A stretch of DNA of 64,000 nucleotides from Ashinkailepas kermadecensis (lineage: Eukaryota; Arthropoda; Thecostraca; Neolepadidae), in NCBI GenBank assembly GCA_034440615.1, contig JAOTOM010004632.1, positions 1 through 64,000 on the forward strand, in the 5' to 3' direction. Made by a program: the position numbers and the translations under genes. This document shows positions 24,960 through 37,010 of the stretch, one piece after another (position 1 is the stretch's first letter; every line of letters begins with the position of its first letter). The notes under the pieces were generated by a model that did not search any database, was not told the origin of the DNA, and saw only the letters and a list, made by a program, of their open reading frames with translations.

Positions 24960-25330
24960 CGGTGTAGTTCCTTTTTTTAAAATATAATCCTTGCTGTTAT
25001 AGTGGCTATCTTGAACAAATCCCGTAGAGGTATTGGTTGTCGATAATGTAGCGATATAGGCGGCTTCGACAGCACACCCTTGAACTTTTGTCAGGTTGTC
25101 ATGCAAAGGGGCAACCACCTTCCAGTTTTGAAGGTGTCATTCCATATCTGCATGTACTACTAGGGAGCTTGACGCCCTATGTAACCTCAGATCAGCTTTG
25201 TGTTCGCTTAATCGCTTGGGCAACCCTCTACCTGTTTCACCAAAGTAAGCCTACTGGCACGCGCCGCACAGTATCTTATATACAGCAGTGTCCATGTTCC
25301 TCTTGTGACTTATTCTGGATTTCGCCAACT
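24960..25330 (-). pseudogene. Penelope-like element GIY-YIG endonuclease fragment (family 2)
   Basis: Minus-strand translation gives a GIY-YIG-type start (VYKILCGACQ), a stop codon, then AYFGETGRGLPKRLSEHKAD and LRLHRASSSLVVH, followed by a further stop and NWKVVAPLHDNLTK. The Cys pair before the Y-x-G-E-T-G-R motif and the R...EHK spacing are those of the GIY-YIG nuclease at the C terminus of Penelope-like retroelements. No reverse transcriptase is left. The fragment runs into the GA/GACAGA microsatellite on its 3' side. Its sequence differs clearly from the element at 56-60 kb, so it is a second family. Confidence 0.75.
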
Positions 25331-28030
25331 GTCCAATTTCTGTTCCAGGGACCTAAGCAAAAATTAGAATGCATTCCCCATGCCACGCGCGTGTGAAAAC
25401 AGAGGGTTGACGTGTGGTACACACATGGATAAGTAAGTGCTGTAGAATGGTAGCACAATGGGTATGATTGGAGGAGTTTGTAATTGTTGAGTGTGTTATG
25501 CAATAGCAAGTGAATGGTGCTAGATAGGCTGGGATATATAGCTCCCTAGGAACTCGAGATAAGGGATTGATTGGGGTGAGCGTATGTACATTTCTAGTAT
25601 CTTTTCTAGATAGGCTTAACCCAGATGGGCCCTGTGGCTCTTATTAAGCCTTAACATTTTATGACTTTATGACTTTAAGGTGCAATAAGCTTGTTCTTCA
25701 AACGGTGTAATCTATTTGAACCATGTATGGAATATCAGCCATGCAATCGGCATAGTTGAACAAATAACACAATGCAACAGAATGGCGCTGTAGGTAGAAT
25801 TTGTGTCGCTCATATAGTGTGTCTTTTCCACTGATTTAATTGCCATGGAAGTATTTCAGCATAGTAGTGCAACACAGTACGATGCAAGTGTGTTATGTAC
25901 CATTGTATTATGCTCGTATGCCAAGGACCATTTTTCGAGTGATGTGCGCTTCCATACATGTGTACTTAACAAACAACTTGAGCTTGCTAATTATGACCAT
26001 GGCGCCCAGCAGGACGGGTTCGAAGATCTCAGGAGCTTGGTACATTCCAAGCAGGACATCTTAGTGCTGTGGTAGCACGCAGGACCATAATTAATTGATA
26101 TAACTGATAACATCACTTTCTGAGCAAAACTTTGGCAACTTACCAGTACTTCGGTTGTTCTGTGAGCAACCAATTGGGAAACCATGGGAATCTACTAATT
26201 TTCCTCAGCTATTGTATTCAAGCATAAATGGCGCTGTATATGCACAATACGGCAGCGTATGGAGACATCAGTGCCGTTTTATTCTACATTTATTTTGGGC
26301 GTCACATGGTGCACACATTAATGTTTCACTGCTGGGGAAGATGCGATAATCTTAATTCGTTTATATAAAGCAACTCATCTGTGAGGTACATGGAATCTCG
26401 CCACTCGATAGGCATAGATCAGCATGTAGAGTAATGGTACAGAATGCGCTGCAGCTGGACTTTTTGGCGCTATATGCGGACTAATGTTAGTAATGCTTCT
26501 GCTGATTGAATTGCCTGAAGAGTACTTAAGAAACACGACTAAACTATGTCGGGTAAATGTATAGGGTATCTTTTCCTTATCATTGCATACGGGAGGACGT
26601 TTTCCAGGTGGTGCGAGCGTATATTTGTGTACGTAGAAGAAGAACTTTAGCTTGGTGATTTTGAGGATGGCGCTGTAGTTGAACCGACTCGATGATCTGA
26701 TGATCTGATGATCTGATGCTCTGGTGATCTGATGATCTGATGATCTGATCTGATGACCTGATGACCTGACGATATGATGATCTGATGATCTGATGATCTG
26801 ATGATCTGATGATCTTGGCGCCGTAGCCGGACAATTTGGCGTCATGGCAACACTACCAGTGTCGTGTTCTGCGATTACTGAGTATGTTGTCCGAGTCAGC
26901 TTTTGCTCTGTTTCTGGAAACATAATACAAGAAAGGTGGTCAAATATAGCTCGTTAATATGCCGACAATTCACTTATAATTGTACATGCAGTTCGTGTGC
27001 AGTTATCTCTTCAGCAACTTACCATCCCATACGGGGTAGGAGTGTATAATCCTACATCAGATGTTCAGCTTCATCATGAAATGAAAAGGGTAATTGTAGT
27101 GCAAGTAAATTAATCAGTAATAAAATTGAATGCACTGATTACAAGATGATATCCGATGCGACGGCATGACTTACGCAAAGTTAGAGCTTTTATTGCCGTC
27201 ATCTAGTGATGATTTTTAGAAAAATTAAAAGTTCGATCTCATGCCGGCATGATTCATTTTAGTTTAGGCTCAGTGCCAATGTGTCTATACAGCGACTTTT
27301 TTATGAGAACATGTCCTATTCTGTCAATTCAAGTTGCATTTGTGTGCACGGCCGCCGGGCATTATGCTTATGTCATCACATGACATTTGAGCCTACTTCC
27401 GACCCAAAGTACAATATTTACGAGGTTTTTTGACATAATTATAGTTAGTTCCACTTCGAGCGCCAAAATATGTGCCCAATCAGGGCGAACTTTGCCCTGA
27501 GGGCAAATGTCGGGGTACGGCGCCATAAGTCGAGTTTCAGCGCCAAATAGTCCACTCCGGGCGCCAATGCCAGTCACTTTTACTTCTGTAGATTCTTCTC
27601 ATTTTATTTTGCTCAAATTAGTATGCACGAGTGCTTAAGCTACCCTCAAACAACCATTTTGCTACCTACGCATGCAAAGTGCATATTTTGCCGAATAAGA
27701 AAGAGAAACGTTTTATTGAGTTGTTTTATCGCTTATCTTTGGACAATATTTGTTGAAATTGTATCAGGTAATAACTCAAGCGACTCGTGGTGGACTGATG
27801 CATCGATCTCGAACGTAGTATTTCATTATTTAAGGCAATGTGAGCGGATCCAGAAACACCACGATGAGTAAGTTTCCCAGGTTTGCATTGGGATTCACCA
27901 TTTACAGCGAGGTACAATGGGTTGCTCCGTTCGCGGTAAGGAGTTTCATGACCTGCAGCCAATTTGAAGGAGCGCAGGCTTGTGATATGGTCTTCCACGA
28001 GTTAGCATGAGGCGGTGGAGAACAAGGACT
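25331..28030. other. anonymous sequence with recurring TGGCGC motif
   Basis: GGCGC words in related contexts (for example AATGGCGCTGTA) lie at 25,784, 26,001, 26,230, 26,466, 26,669 and 26,817. A second pair of related words, CTGATTTAATTGCC (25,831) and CTGATTGAATTGCC (26,502), suggests an old diverged repeat. No gene is supported. Confidence 0.35.
26690..26815. repeat. 8-bp minisatellite (GATGATCT)n
   Basis: About 15 units of GATGATCT with variants (GATGACCT, GATGCTCTG) between 26,690 and 26,815. Confidence 0.85.
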
Positions 28031-28031
28031 T

Positions 28032-28290
28032 CTGGTGCCATATAAGGTGAGATAGTGCTCACCACTGGCGTCATAGAGTGAGATAGTGCTCACCACTGGC
28101 GCCATAAATAGTGAGGTAGTGCAAATCACTGACGCCATAAATGGTGAGATAGTGCAAGCCACTGACGCCATAAATGGTGAGATAGTACAGGCCACTGACG
28201 CCATAAATGGTGAGATAGTGCAGGCCACTGACGCCATAAATGGTGAAATAGTGCAGGCCACTGGCCTTATAGAGGGTGGGATGGTACTGC
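28032..28290. repeat. 33-bp minisatellite
   Basis: About seven to eight units of GCCATAAATGGTGAGATAGT plus 13 more bases. The period is 11 codons, so both strands show periodic open frames without evidence of coding. Confidence 0.85.
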
Positions 28291-28884
28291 CCACTGACTC
28301 GCAAAGGTGTAAAAGTACTTACCGCTGGCGGAAAGGGTAAGGTAAGATTCGGGCTGTGCAAAGTGAGGTGAGTTGAGCTAGCCACTAGTGTTAAGGAAGA
28401 TGGAATGTGGTCGCAATGAGAGGGAGCAAAGCACTGCCACTTGTAGGCGAGGTGGTGTCACACATTGTGGAAAAGTGGAATGGGTTGAAGAAGGTGGTAG
28501 GATGGGGTGACATATGTTTCGACAGATGGCGGGGCAGATGGTGGCCAGCCTATGCAATGGGTTTGTAAACCCTGACGATGGTTGAGACGACCAACGCTCG
28601 GGAGATGACACAGTCCACGTGCCTCCACTACCCAGGTGCAGGGAGGGGTCAAATTTTACAAATGGTGAACTTGTGAGGGTGGGTGTGTTCTAAATTATTT
28701 TGCTTAACATTGAGCTGGCACAATATTTTGTCAAATTCGCTTGAAAGTATTGGTGTCACACGCCCACGTCAATTGTTTGCTGACTGCAATGCCAGCCCTA
28801 TGGAAGCATCCAGACAAACACCCCACGTGCTGTATGTCTGGAACCATCGCCTCCAGAGCGGCTGATCTACTTAGGTTATACGAG
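28291..28884. other. no identifiable feature
   Basis: Anonymous sequence between the 33-bp minisatellite and the fold-back element. No gene recognised. Confidence 0.3.
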
Positions 28885-29031
28885 CGGCGAAACTTCCCAA
28901 TGCGATGCGATTGGTAAAACCAGCGGAAATATTGCTCTTGTAAGCGGGCTTCTGACATACCAACACATCTGAAAACCTGAGCATTATTTCCCCAAGTTTC
29001 TTAATCGCATCGTATTCGGAAGTTTCGCTGC
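28885..29031. repeat. fold-back element, copy 1
   Basis: The left arm 28,885-28,938 (starting GCGGCGAAACTTCC) is the inverse of 28,979-29,031 with about 80 percent identity over about 53 bp. The loop of about 40 bp contains TTGTAAGCGGGCTT. A second copy lies at 33,836-33,980. Confidence 0.7.
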
Positions 29032-29159
29032 TCATGCAGACGCGGTAATTGTTTCGCGGTGCCACGTGCCCTGCAGCCTGCTGATGGTCCACTTAGTCGG
29101 GGGACGGCGGCCATGGCCCGGTTGCGTGAGCTATAAATAGGCGGCAAGGCGCGGTCGTC

Positions 29160-29500
29160 AGAGTGGCGACGGTCCGAGTGTCGGTCCTACTGTCGGTCCT
29201 AGTGTCTGTCCGAGTGTCGGTCCGAGTGTCTGTCCGAGTGTCGGTCCTAGTATCAGTCCTACTGTCGGTCCTAGTGTCGGTCCGAGTGTCGGTCCGAGTG
29301 TCAGTCCTAGTGTCGGTCCAGGTGTCGGTCCGAGTATCGGTCCGAATGTCGGCCGTCCGAATGTCGATCCGGGCGTCGGTCCGAATGTCGGCGGTCAGAG
29401 TGTCGGTCCGGGTGTCGGTCCGAGTGTCGGCGGTCCGAGTGTCGGTCCAAGTGTCGGCGGTCCGAGTGTCGGTCCGAGTGTCGGTCCAAGTGTCGGCGCT
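29160..29500. repeat. 12-bp minisatellite (GTCGGTCCGAGT)n
   Basis: About 28 units of GTCGGTCCGAGT and variants. The period is four codons, so each strand stays open (Val-Ser-Val-Arg or Thr-Asp-Arg repeats). Confidence 0.9.
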
Positions 29501-31920
29501 CCCTGGCGTGCTGCCCACACATGCAGCAGACGGCCGCTGCCCAACGACTGTGACCACGAGCTCCTCGTGCTGACCTGGTAGCGTCGCAAGTTCCAGAAAA
29601 TCACCCGGCCCACCGACCGACCAAATATATAGCATGATGCAACTAGGCAACAGCGAATACTGAAGGCATTCATGCTTGGAGGAGGCACACGAATGAACTT
29701 TGTGGCATCTCCCCCCCCCGTCCCACACCCCAAAAATACCTGAAGCTGAAATCATTAATGTCGGAAACTGTCTAGTATTCACGCATTTTAAGTCGGTTTT
29801 CCCAACAAATTCACGCTGGTATAGACGAAAGCGCGCTGTTAAGAATTATAGACGAACCATGGTGCTGATACGTCATATTTTCACTAATTTTCCCAAGTTC
29901 TCATTATGGGTAGTATTTCGCTTCGCCGCTTCGCCATACGATTTGCACTGTTCGTGTCCGCAGAAAAAAAGTGAACGCATTTTATTTCTTCCTCTTGCGC
30001 TGCACGTTTGAATGTATAGCCAAAGAGGTGTACTTCGTCACAATCGAAACTACCAGATGCGCTTCAGTTAGTGGTGCGCGCTGAATCAATGGGGTCTGAA
30101 AGCTACGATTTGGACACCAGGGCGGCGCTGTACGCAATGGTCACCCGACGAGGAGGCGTCGGCCATCTTTGCTGTGCATTTTGCGTGGGGTTGCCGGGAG
30201 TCGGTGTTGGCATGTGGCTTTTATTAGGGTTGCAAGTCATTTAGGCCAAGGATTTCGGAAATATTGTGTTGAAGAAAGGTTGTTCATGGGTTACAGTGTG
30301 CCAGGAACTCGCCAATTATCGGACTCTGGCCACCAGCTTGGGTAGAACATACGCGTCTGAGCTGGCAAGTGCTTTGCTATTGACTGCACGTTACGGTGGT
30401 AGCTACTAGGCGCAATTATGGACTTGAATAGTGATAGGGATTTTATGGGAGTTTCACAACACCTCAACTTTCAAGCTTATTAAGGGAAAGGCATGCATCC
30501 ACAAAGGGCAGGAAGGAATAGCTGGTCCAGAGGTAAGAGATCTCTACCCACCTACTGTTAAAATGCATGTGCTGGCTTTTGGTAAGATTTGAAAAAGGTT
30601 GGGAACCACCGCTCTAGTGGATGTGCAGGTTCCCTGAGAAGTTCCGGTATTCATTTAGCAGGCATCACACATTGGGTGGGGCTGAAACCTAACCCGGCCT
30701 GACCAAACCTGACCTAAAGCCTACCCTAAACCCCTTAATCTATACGATAATTTTCCCAAGATGGGGCACAATTTCACAAGTGTCAGACCCCCCACCCAAG
30801 ATTGGCACATGGAATACCTGTGGGTCACACCAGACATTGCTCCCCCCCAAGACCGGAACATGGAATACTAGCAGGCCTCATCAAACATCACTTTCCACCC
30901 TGCCTACTCCAGGAAGGACATTCTTGGCTGGTATCCTGGCACAGCATGGGCCCCCTCTCTATGAGGTCACCCCCCCCCCCTTGACAGCTTTCTGGATCCA
31001 CTCCTGTGTACAGGACCCACAAGAGATGTGGGCCCCTGGGAGTCAGTGCCCCAAGCAGTGCAGGCTCCCTGAGAGGTGGGTGTGGGCCCCTATGGGGCCC
31101 ATATGAACAACTACCTTGGTAAGGTACCTAGCTCCAGGTGACCAGATACCCACTGCCCAACCTAACCTGCAATGCAATTTTGGTGAAATTAATTTGACTG
31201 AACATAACTTATGGGTGGAACTCAAATTATTAGTTTCAAATTAAGTAGGCTAACAATCCAATCTTAGCATGTTAGGTATTAGCCATGACAAATTCCTGGC
31301 TATAGATTGGGGGTGGGGGGGGGGGGGGGGTGCAGATTGAGTCAATTTCTCACCCTTGGTGTGGATTGGTGCATATTTTCACTGTGGGATGATGTGCCCC
31401 AGTGAACCTTGTGCCATACTTTACAGTCTGGACAATAGATAAGTACTTACCTTGGTACCTAATGTGCCTAGGTACCTTACCAGTGCTTTCCTAAATGGTT
31501 CCCACTACGTCTTTTACAGAAAGGCAGCCAAACAATAGTTGTTTTTCAAATCAATTTTCTGCCTTCTTACCTTGCAGTCTGCTGGAAACCTGATAGATGG
31601 ATCACGTTTATGGCAGCCGGGAACCGCACATACACCCATACTTCTGGCTTGCTTCTCCTAATTTCTAGCGCACTAATGGTAAATATTCCAGCAAACTAGA
31701 CGTGTCTGAAGTACATTCAACATAATTAAATACGCGCAAACAACATACGCTGCTTACAAAATGTACAATAGGCTTTTTAAATATAAAGATTCTGCCCTCC
31801 CTAACCCACAAAACATAGCGCTTTAGGTTCGCCAAAGAAGGCTGGGTGACCATTGACTCTCAGTGCCATCTACATCTTTATCAACTTTCAGACCCCATTC
31901 AGACGACACCAAGCGCAACG
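29501..31920. other. no supported gene
   Basis: Contains C-runs near 29,710, 30,785 and 30,970, a GGGGG run near 31,310-31,330, and short CCTAACC-type words near 30,690-30,725. No domain or RNA gene recognised. Confidence 0.3.
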
Positions 31921-31924
31921 GCGG

Positions 31925-32385
31925 CGTATCATGTCTTCCAAAGTTCACAACTTCCAACATTCATAGTTTTCCAATTGGAACTTAACTTAAAAAAATTAGA
32001 AGCTAACTTCCAAAACAGCCCGAATTGGAGGCGTTCATATTTTATAACTTCCTAATTTCCAAATTGAAAGCTAACTACCAACTTGGACGTTAGCTTCTAA
32101 TTTGGAAGAATATTTCCAAGACTTGGAGGTTAGCTTCCAAAAAGTGGAAGTTAACTTCCAAAGATTGGATGTCAACTTCCAAAATAGCCTGGATATGGAC
32201 CAAACCAAACCTAACCTAACCTAACCTAACCTAACCTAACCTAACCCAATATAAACTAACCTTCCGACTTTTAGAGGCTAACTTCCAATTTGGCACATAA
32301 CTTCCAAGTTTTGGAACTTAACTTTTAATTTGGAAATTATGAACATTGGAAATTGTGAACTTTGGAAAATATGAACGCATCCCAG
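31925..32385. mobile_element. fold-back/MITE-like element containing (CCTAA)8
   Basis: The left arm 31,931-31,980 (TCTTCCAAAGTTCACAACTT...) is matched by the inverse of 32,324-32,376 (TTTTCCAAAGTTCACAATTT...). The interior is packed with AACTTCCAA/TTGGAAGTTA words in both orientations and encloses the telomere-like tract. No clean target duplication was found. Confidence 0.6.
32210..32250. repeat. (CCTAA)8 telomere-type tract
   Basis: Eight perfect CCTAA units (TTAGG on the minus strand), the arthropod-type telomere pentamer, lying internally within a fold-back element. Confidence 0.95.
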
Positions 32386-33835
32386 CGTAACATCTAATTT
32401 TGGAGTATTTTACCGATAGGCCATGATGCACACCAAGCCTCGTAGCATATCTTATCGTTGTGCTAGTGTCTACCATTGACACGGCCAGGGCACTGTACTA
32501 ACCAGGCACCAAAGTTGTCTTTTTCGGACCTTACTTGCTCTTTCAGTCCCATCAAAATGTTGGTCAACATACAGATCCCACAAACAGCAGAAATAAATCT
32601 ACAGCCAGTTAGCAATTGTGCAGTATCGACTATCCTTAGTTATCTGATATTTTCAACAAAAAAAAATCACTTAGTTCATAACTACCAGCGAGGATGTTGG
32701 CTCCAACAAATCTACTCCCAAGTATATGTCCTTGAGATGTACAAAAGTACATCTGGGCGCTTACGCTCAGCCTGGCTCGCTCATACCGTCACGCTTTTGA
32801 AACAATTATATTTTCTGCTTCGTGTCCACCGATGTTTTTACTGTTATTTTTGTGTTATTTACTGTGTTTTTACTCATACATAGACCTGGTCTGTTATTTT
32901 TGATTATTAGCAGCCTCGCCGCAATATTTCCTTGGACGTGCGAGCATCTTTTATTCGAAGAAAGGGTTGTGTCCCGAAAGTAGATCAGCAGCGGCCCAAC
33001 GCTCATGAAGCTTAGGCGATGGCTCTCGAGCCGGCTCGGGCTTTGGGGCGGGCAGCGAGGCACCGGCTATGTGCTACGTTATGGCATCACGTGACCGGCA
33101 TGCCCGAAGCTGGACAGTGTCAATTCCCGGCCGTCTGTGGCGCTGAAAGTTTGGGTATGGCGTAAGTTGAGCGGGATAGGTATGAGGCAAGGGGGACGGC
33201 AACATAGCATGCTACCTCTGCTGATTCGACAATTCGGCATAGTTGTGTACAAGCGTGAGACACCTACACCACACTTAGCAGATGAGCCCGACTTGCATTA
33301 AGTATATTCCAGTCAATTTTGGCTGAAGCAGATTGCCTTTTACCTTCAATGCGCATGTGCCGAAACTGAGAACACTATTTCCGCATTCGGGTTCCTGCGC
33401 CAAACGTCGATCATGCGTTCCAAATCTGAATGTGTTGTGCCGAATTGTCGCAATAGGTTTTACTTATTTCTGAGATTCCTGTACTTCACGACAGTTTTCC
33501 ACCCGCTTGTCAGAAATCCGGGATGTTACTGGATGCGCGGCTCGGGAGAACAAAAGTAGCCGGATAATCCCCCTTTGCACGCCACCACCGTACCGTACCG
33601 CCGCTTGTGCATGTCCTTATAGGCTGCCAAGGGAGCGCAGTTGTGGTCGGTCCACGGATTAACTGTCGCACTATGGTGCCTGACCCTATGCCTGTAGCAG
33701 GAGGCCTAATGGACCCTCTCTTGCTCCCAGTCGCCCAGCACCTCTAATGGTGTAACACACCAGACAAATATGCTACGGTTCCTCACTTCATGTATTCATT
33801 CGTACCCATTGAAATAAAGATATTTACCCTGTTTA
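32386..33835. other. no identifiable feature
   Basis: Includes a 135-codon open frame at 32,476-32,883 without a recognisable domain. Confidence 0.3.
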
Positions 33836-33980
33836 CATGAGCAACACAACTTCCGAATACGATGCGATTAGGAAAACTTGCGAAAATGATGCTCTTGTAA
33901 ACGGGCTTTTGCGTAGCAAAACATGCGAAAAGCTTAACGCAAGTTTACGCTTCGGTAGGTGGAAGTTTGCGATAAGCGCC
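33836..33980. repeat. fold-back element, copy 2
   Basis: 33,839-33,905 matches one arm and loop of copy 1: ACTTCCGAATACGATGCGATTA, also present inverted in copy 1 at 29,000-29,022, then TTGTAAACGGGCTT. The following 75 bases form a diverged inverse arm ending near GGAAGTTTGCG. A third, more diverged relative (CTCTTGTAAACGGGC) lies near 34,667. Confidence 0.6.
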
Positions 33981-35638
33981 AATCATGAACAAATAACGGT
34001 ACGGCTGCAGAGGTCATGATACTTCTTAAAGCTATTCTCTGCTAAATTTTGAGTAAATGTAGGGTAATTATGAAAAATAAACGCCTTGTTTTTAATTATA
34101 ATTGCAAACCTACTGATGAAACGAAAATATCAGACACGAAAATATCAGACGTTGAAAGCGGCGCTGAGACGTCACGTTATTAGTGCGTGCCCCAACCGTG
34201 AGTTTTACGTTGTGGCGGAGTGTTCAACTTGCGGATTTGTGACAGCGTTTGGGTTTTGCTGATTTATCTCTTGGATCGCGTAGTGAACCTGATTTACCCT
34301 GTTCATTTGACTATTGCGCAGTCTGGAACAAGGCTGTCTGGAACAGTGCACCGTACACAGTCTGGAACCTATACTAGAACATAGTCTGGCCTGGAAACAA
34401 TGCATCATTTGATTCACGAAGAAGAAAGGGCTATGTTGTCATCGATAGCGTGTCATCGGCTACGTGAATCCTTCGAATTCACAGATTCCCTATATCTCTG
34501 CCCAACAACCTCTAACTACGTGGATCATTGATGATATCTTGTGCCTGTGTACACCGTTGCTCGAAGCAGGTGCGTCAGAAGCGCAAAAATGCGCCAAATA
34601 TTTGGAACTTTTCACCACATTGCGTCAGCCGTCAAATCGCAAAAAATCGATTAGGTGGCTGCCTTGCTCTTGTAAACGGGCCGCGCGATCGGAACTTTTG
34701 CGAATCGACCGGATCGGAAATTTCCGTTTACGGCTGACCTGCTCATGTAAACGGAGTAATTTTGTGTCCATCTTACTTGTGGACACTTATGTCCGTCCAT
34801 GTACAGATATTGTGTCCATAGGCATCTTACCTGTCCTCTATTCATAGACTCCGGATGGTGGCCGATAAAATTACATGTGCCCCTAGCTTAGTAAAAAGGC
34901 TTCATAAAAAGTGAAACTTGCATGCGTTCCGACCATGGTCGACCTCGTGGTCGCTGCATGGTACAAATAGAACACCACTTTTGGATGACCAGTAGACTAA
35001 TCATGCGCAATAATGCGTATACCCTGATGCATACTCGGGCGTGTTGTCATCATATTACCATATGCATCGTGAACGAATATTTGTACGAATTTGATATAAC
35101 TTGGCCGTGAATTATCTAACGGATTTTATAATTTCTTGGAACAGTGAACCTTGCGCTGCGATGCAGCGAAGGCTAGCAAAAATCAGGCTATTGCACCAAT
35201 TAGCCTGATGGCAAAGCCTCGCTGGCTATTGTATTTTCATTGACTGCAACGAATGTGTGGTTACTACCGACTGGGGATGGTGGCCAGCGGCTGCGGCCGG
35301 AAGCAACCGGCACTCAAAAGTCGCTGAGTTTTCGTCGAACAGCCAGGCACGGAAGTGGCGCGCTCAACTGTTACCATGCCTGTGCTGGGAAGTCGCGTGC
35401 TCGACGACCGCCCGCTGCCCGTTGCCATTTGGATGTCCAGTAATACAACTCAGCGAACTTCATTCTTTGGAATGAAGTCAGCAGCAGCACTTTCGAGCCA
35501 AGTTCTCGCGGTCCAGACAATGTTTCCATATAGTGAAGCGTTTCTTAGCCTGGAATGTTAGCACCGTCAGAGGGTGCTGAAATGTGGGTTCCTGAAAAGG
35601 GCTTGTGTCATGTGCAGCACGATACGCTACGCTATGAA
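33981..35638. other. no supported gene
   Basis: Contains only the fold-back relative near 34,640-34,760 and a short CTGGAACA-type repeat near 34,320-34,395. Confidence 0.3.
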
Positions 35639-35785
35639 CCAAATGCTTCATACTGAACCGTCTGCTAACCAAATGCATCGCACTGCACCGCCAGTCAGCT
35701 AAATGCATCGTAGTGCACCGCCCGCTAACCAAATGCATCGTACTGAACCGTCCGTTAACCAAATGCATCGTACAACACCATCGGT
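35639..35785. repeat. 30-bp minisatellite, five copies
   Basis: Units of the type CCAAATGCATCGTACTGAAC plus 10 bases, five copies. The period is ten codons. Confidence 0.8.
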
Positions 35786-36202
35786 AGCGGGTGCACCTTA
35801 GGCGTCACATCAGTAGTCCCAGTAGATATACGGAATATTACTTGAATACTTTTTGGTGAAGCAGTACTTCCTTACGCTTTTCTCGAACAATGCTAACACT
35901 GGCAGATGCTTGGGCCTAAGCATCCAGCATTCAGCTGTTTTATGCAGCACATCATTGGTTAACACTTGGTAGTAGTGTTGGTTATTGGTTAACTTCTACA
36001 TTTATTTTTATTTGCTTTACATTGTAGTGTATCAACTATAGTGTGGAAACTGCAGCTTCTCTAACCAAATGGAGGGCTGATAGGCTGCCCAGACCTGACG
36101 ACAGGAGATGCTGAAGTTGGAAAAATAAGCAAAGAAACGCTGCCCAAACACCTTGGAAACGCCTTAAACAATTACTCAATCCACAAGCAGCCATGGAATT
36201 CC

Positions 36203-36580
36203 CAACTGGAGCCCACATTCTCCACACTATGCCTCCGGAGCCCACATTCTCCACACTATTCCTCTGGAGCCCACATTCTGCACACTATGCCTCCGGAACC
36301 CACATTCTCCACACTATTCCTCCGGAGCCCACTTCCACACATTCCTCTCTCTCCACACTATTCCTCTGGAGCCCACATTCTCCACACTATGCCTCCGGAG
36401 CCAACATTCTCCACACTATTCCTCTGGAGCCCACATTCTGCACACTATGCCTCCGGAGCCCACATTCTCCACACTATTCCTCCGGAGCCCACATTCTCCA
36501 CACTATTCCTCTGGAGCCCACATTCTCCACACTGTGCCTCCGGAGCCCACATTATCCACACTATTCCTCTGGAGCTCGCA
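36203..36580. repeat. 29-bp minisatellite, about 13 copies
   Basis: Units CCTCTGGAGCCCACATTCTC plus CACACTATG, alternating CCTCTGGAG and CCTCCGGAG. For example, unit starts at 36,232 and 36,261 give 29 bp. One unit near 36,340 is rearranged. Confidence 0.9.
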
Positions 36581-36616
36581 TTCAATTAAGGTCAACAACT
36601 CCATTTACGACTCCAT

Positions 36617-36790
36617 CAGAGGCGGATCCAAGGGGCATGGGTGTAGCCGCGGTTTTTAAATTGTGTGGGGGGGGGGGACAAACCAGAGACGCGGTATGTT
36701 TGGGCAAGATGGAAGGTAAGGCCCCTCCCCCCCAAAAAAGTCCTCGGATTTCAGCCACTTCATTTTAAAGGTCTGGTTTTCAGATTTACC
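36617..36790 (+). mobile_element. end of a DNA transposon, CAGAGGCGGATCCA terminus
   Basis: Begins CAGAGGCGGATCCAAGGGGC, then a G-run and a CCCCCC-AAAAAAGTC block. The same G-run, C-run and A-run plan follows the left end of the 8.4-kb element at 9,153. The inverse word TGGATCCGCCTCT occurs at 38,448-38,460, but flanking 8-mers do not match, so the two ends are not shown to belong to one insertion. Confidence 0.5.
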
Positions 36791-37010
36791 ATCTTTTTAA
36801 ATTATGTTTTGCGGGACGAGAAGTTCCTCCAAAATTAGCAAGGTTCACTCTATGAACACCTGTGCACACCAAGCACCTGTCATATGTGCTGGGCCCGATT
36901 TCACAATCATCATAGAGCAATGCTGTAATCACGTTACACGTTGCTCTCTTGTAGCAAGAGAAGGTATAATATTGGACGATGGTTTTGTTATGGCACATAT
37001 GGACATACAA

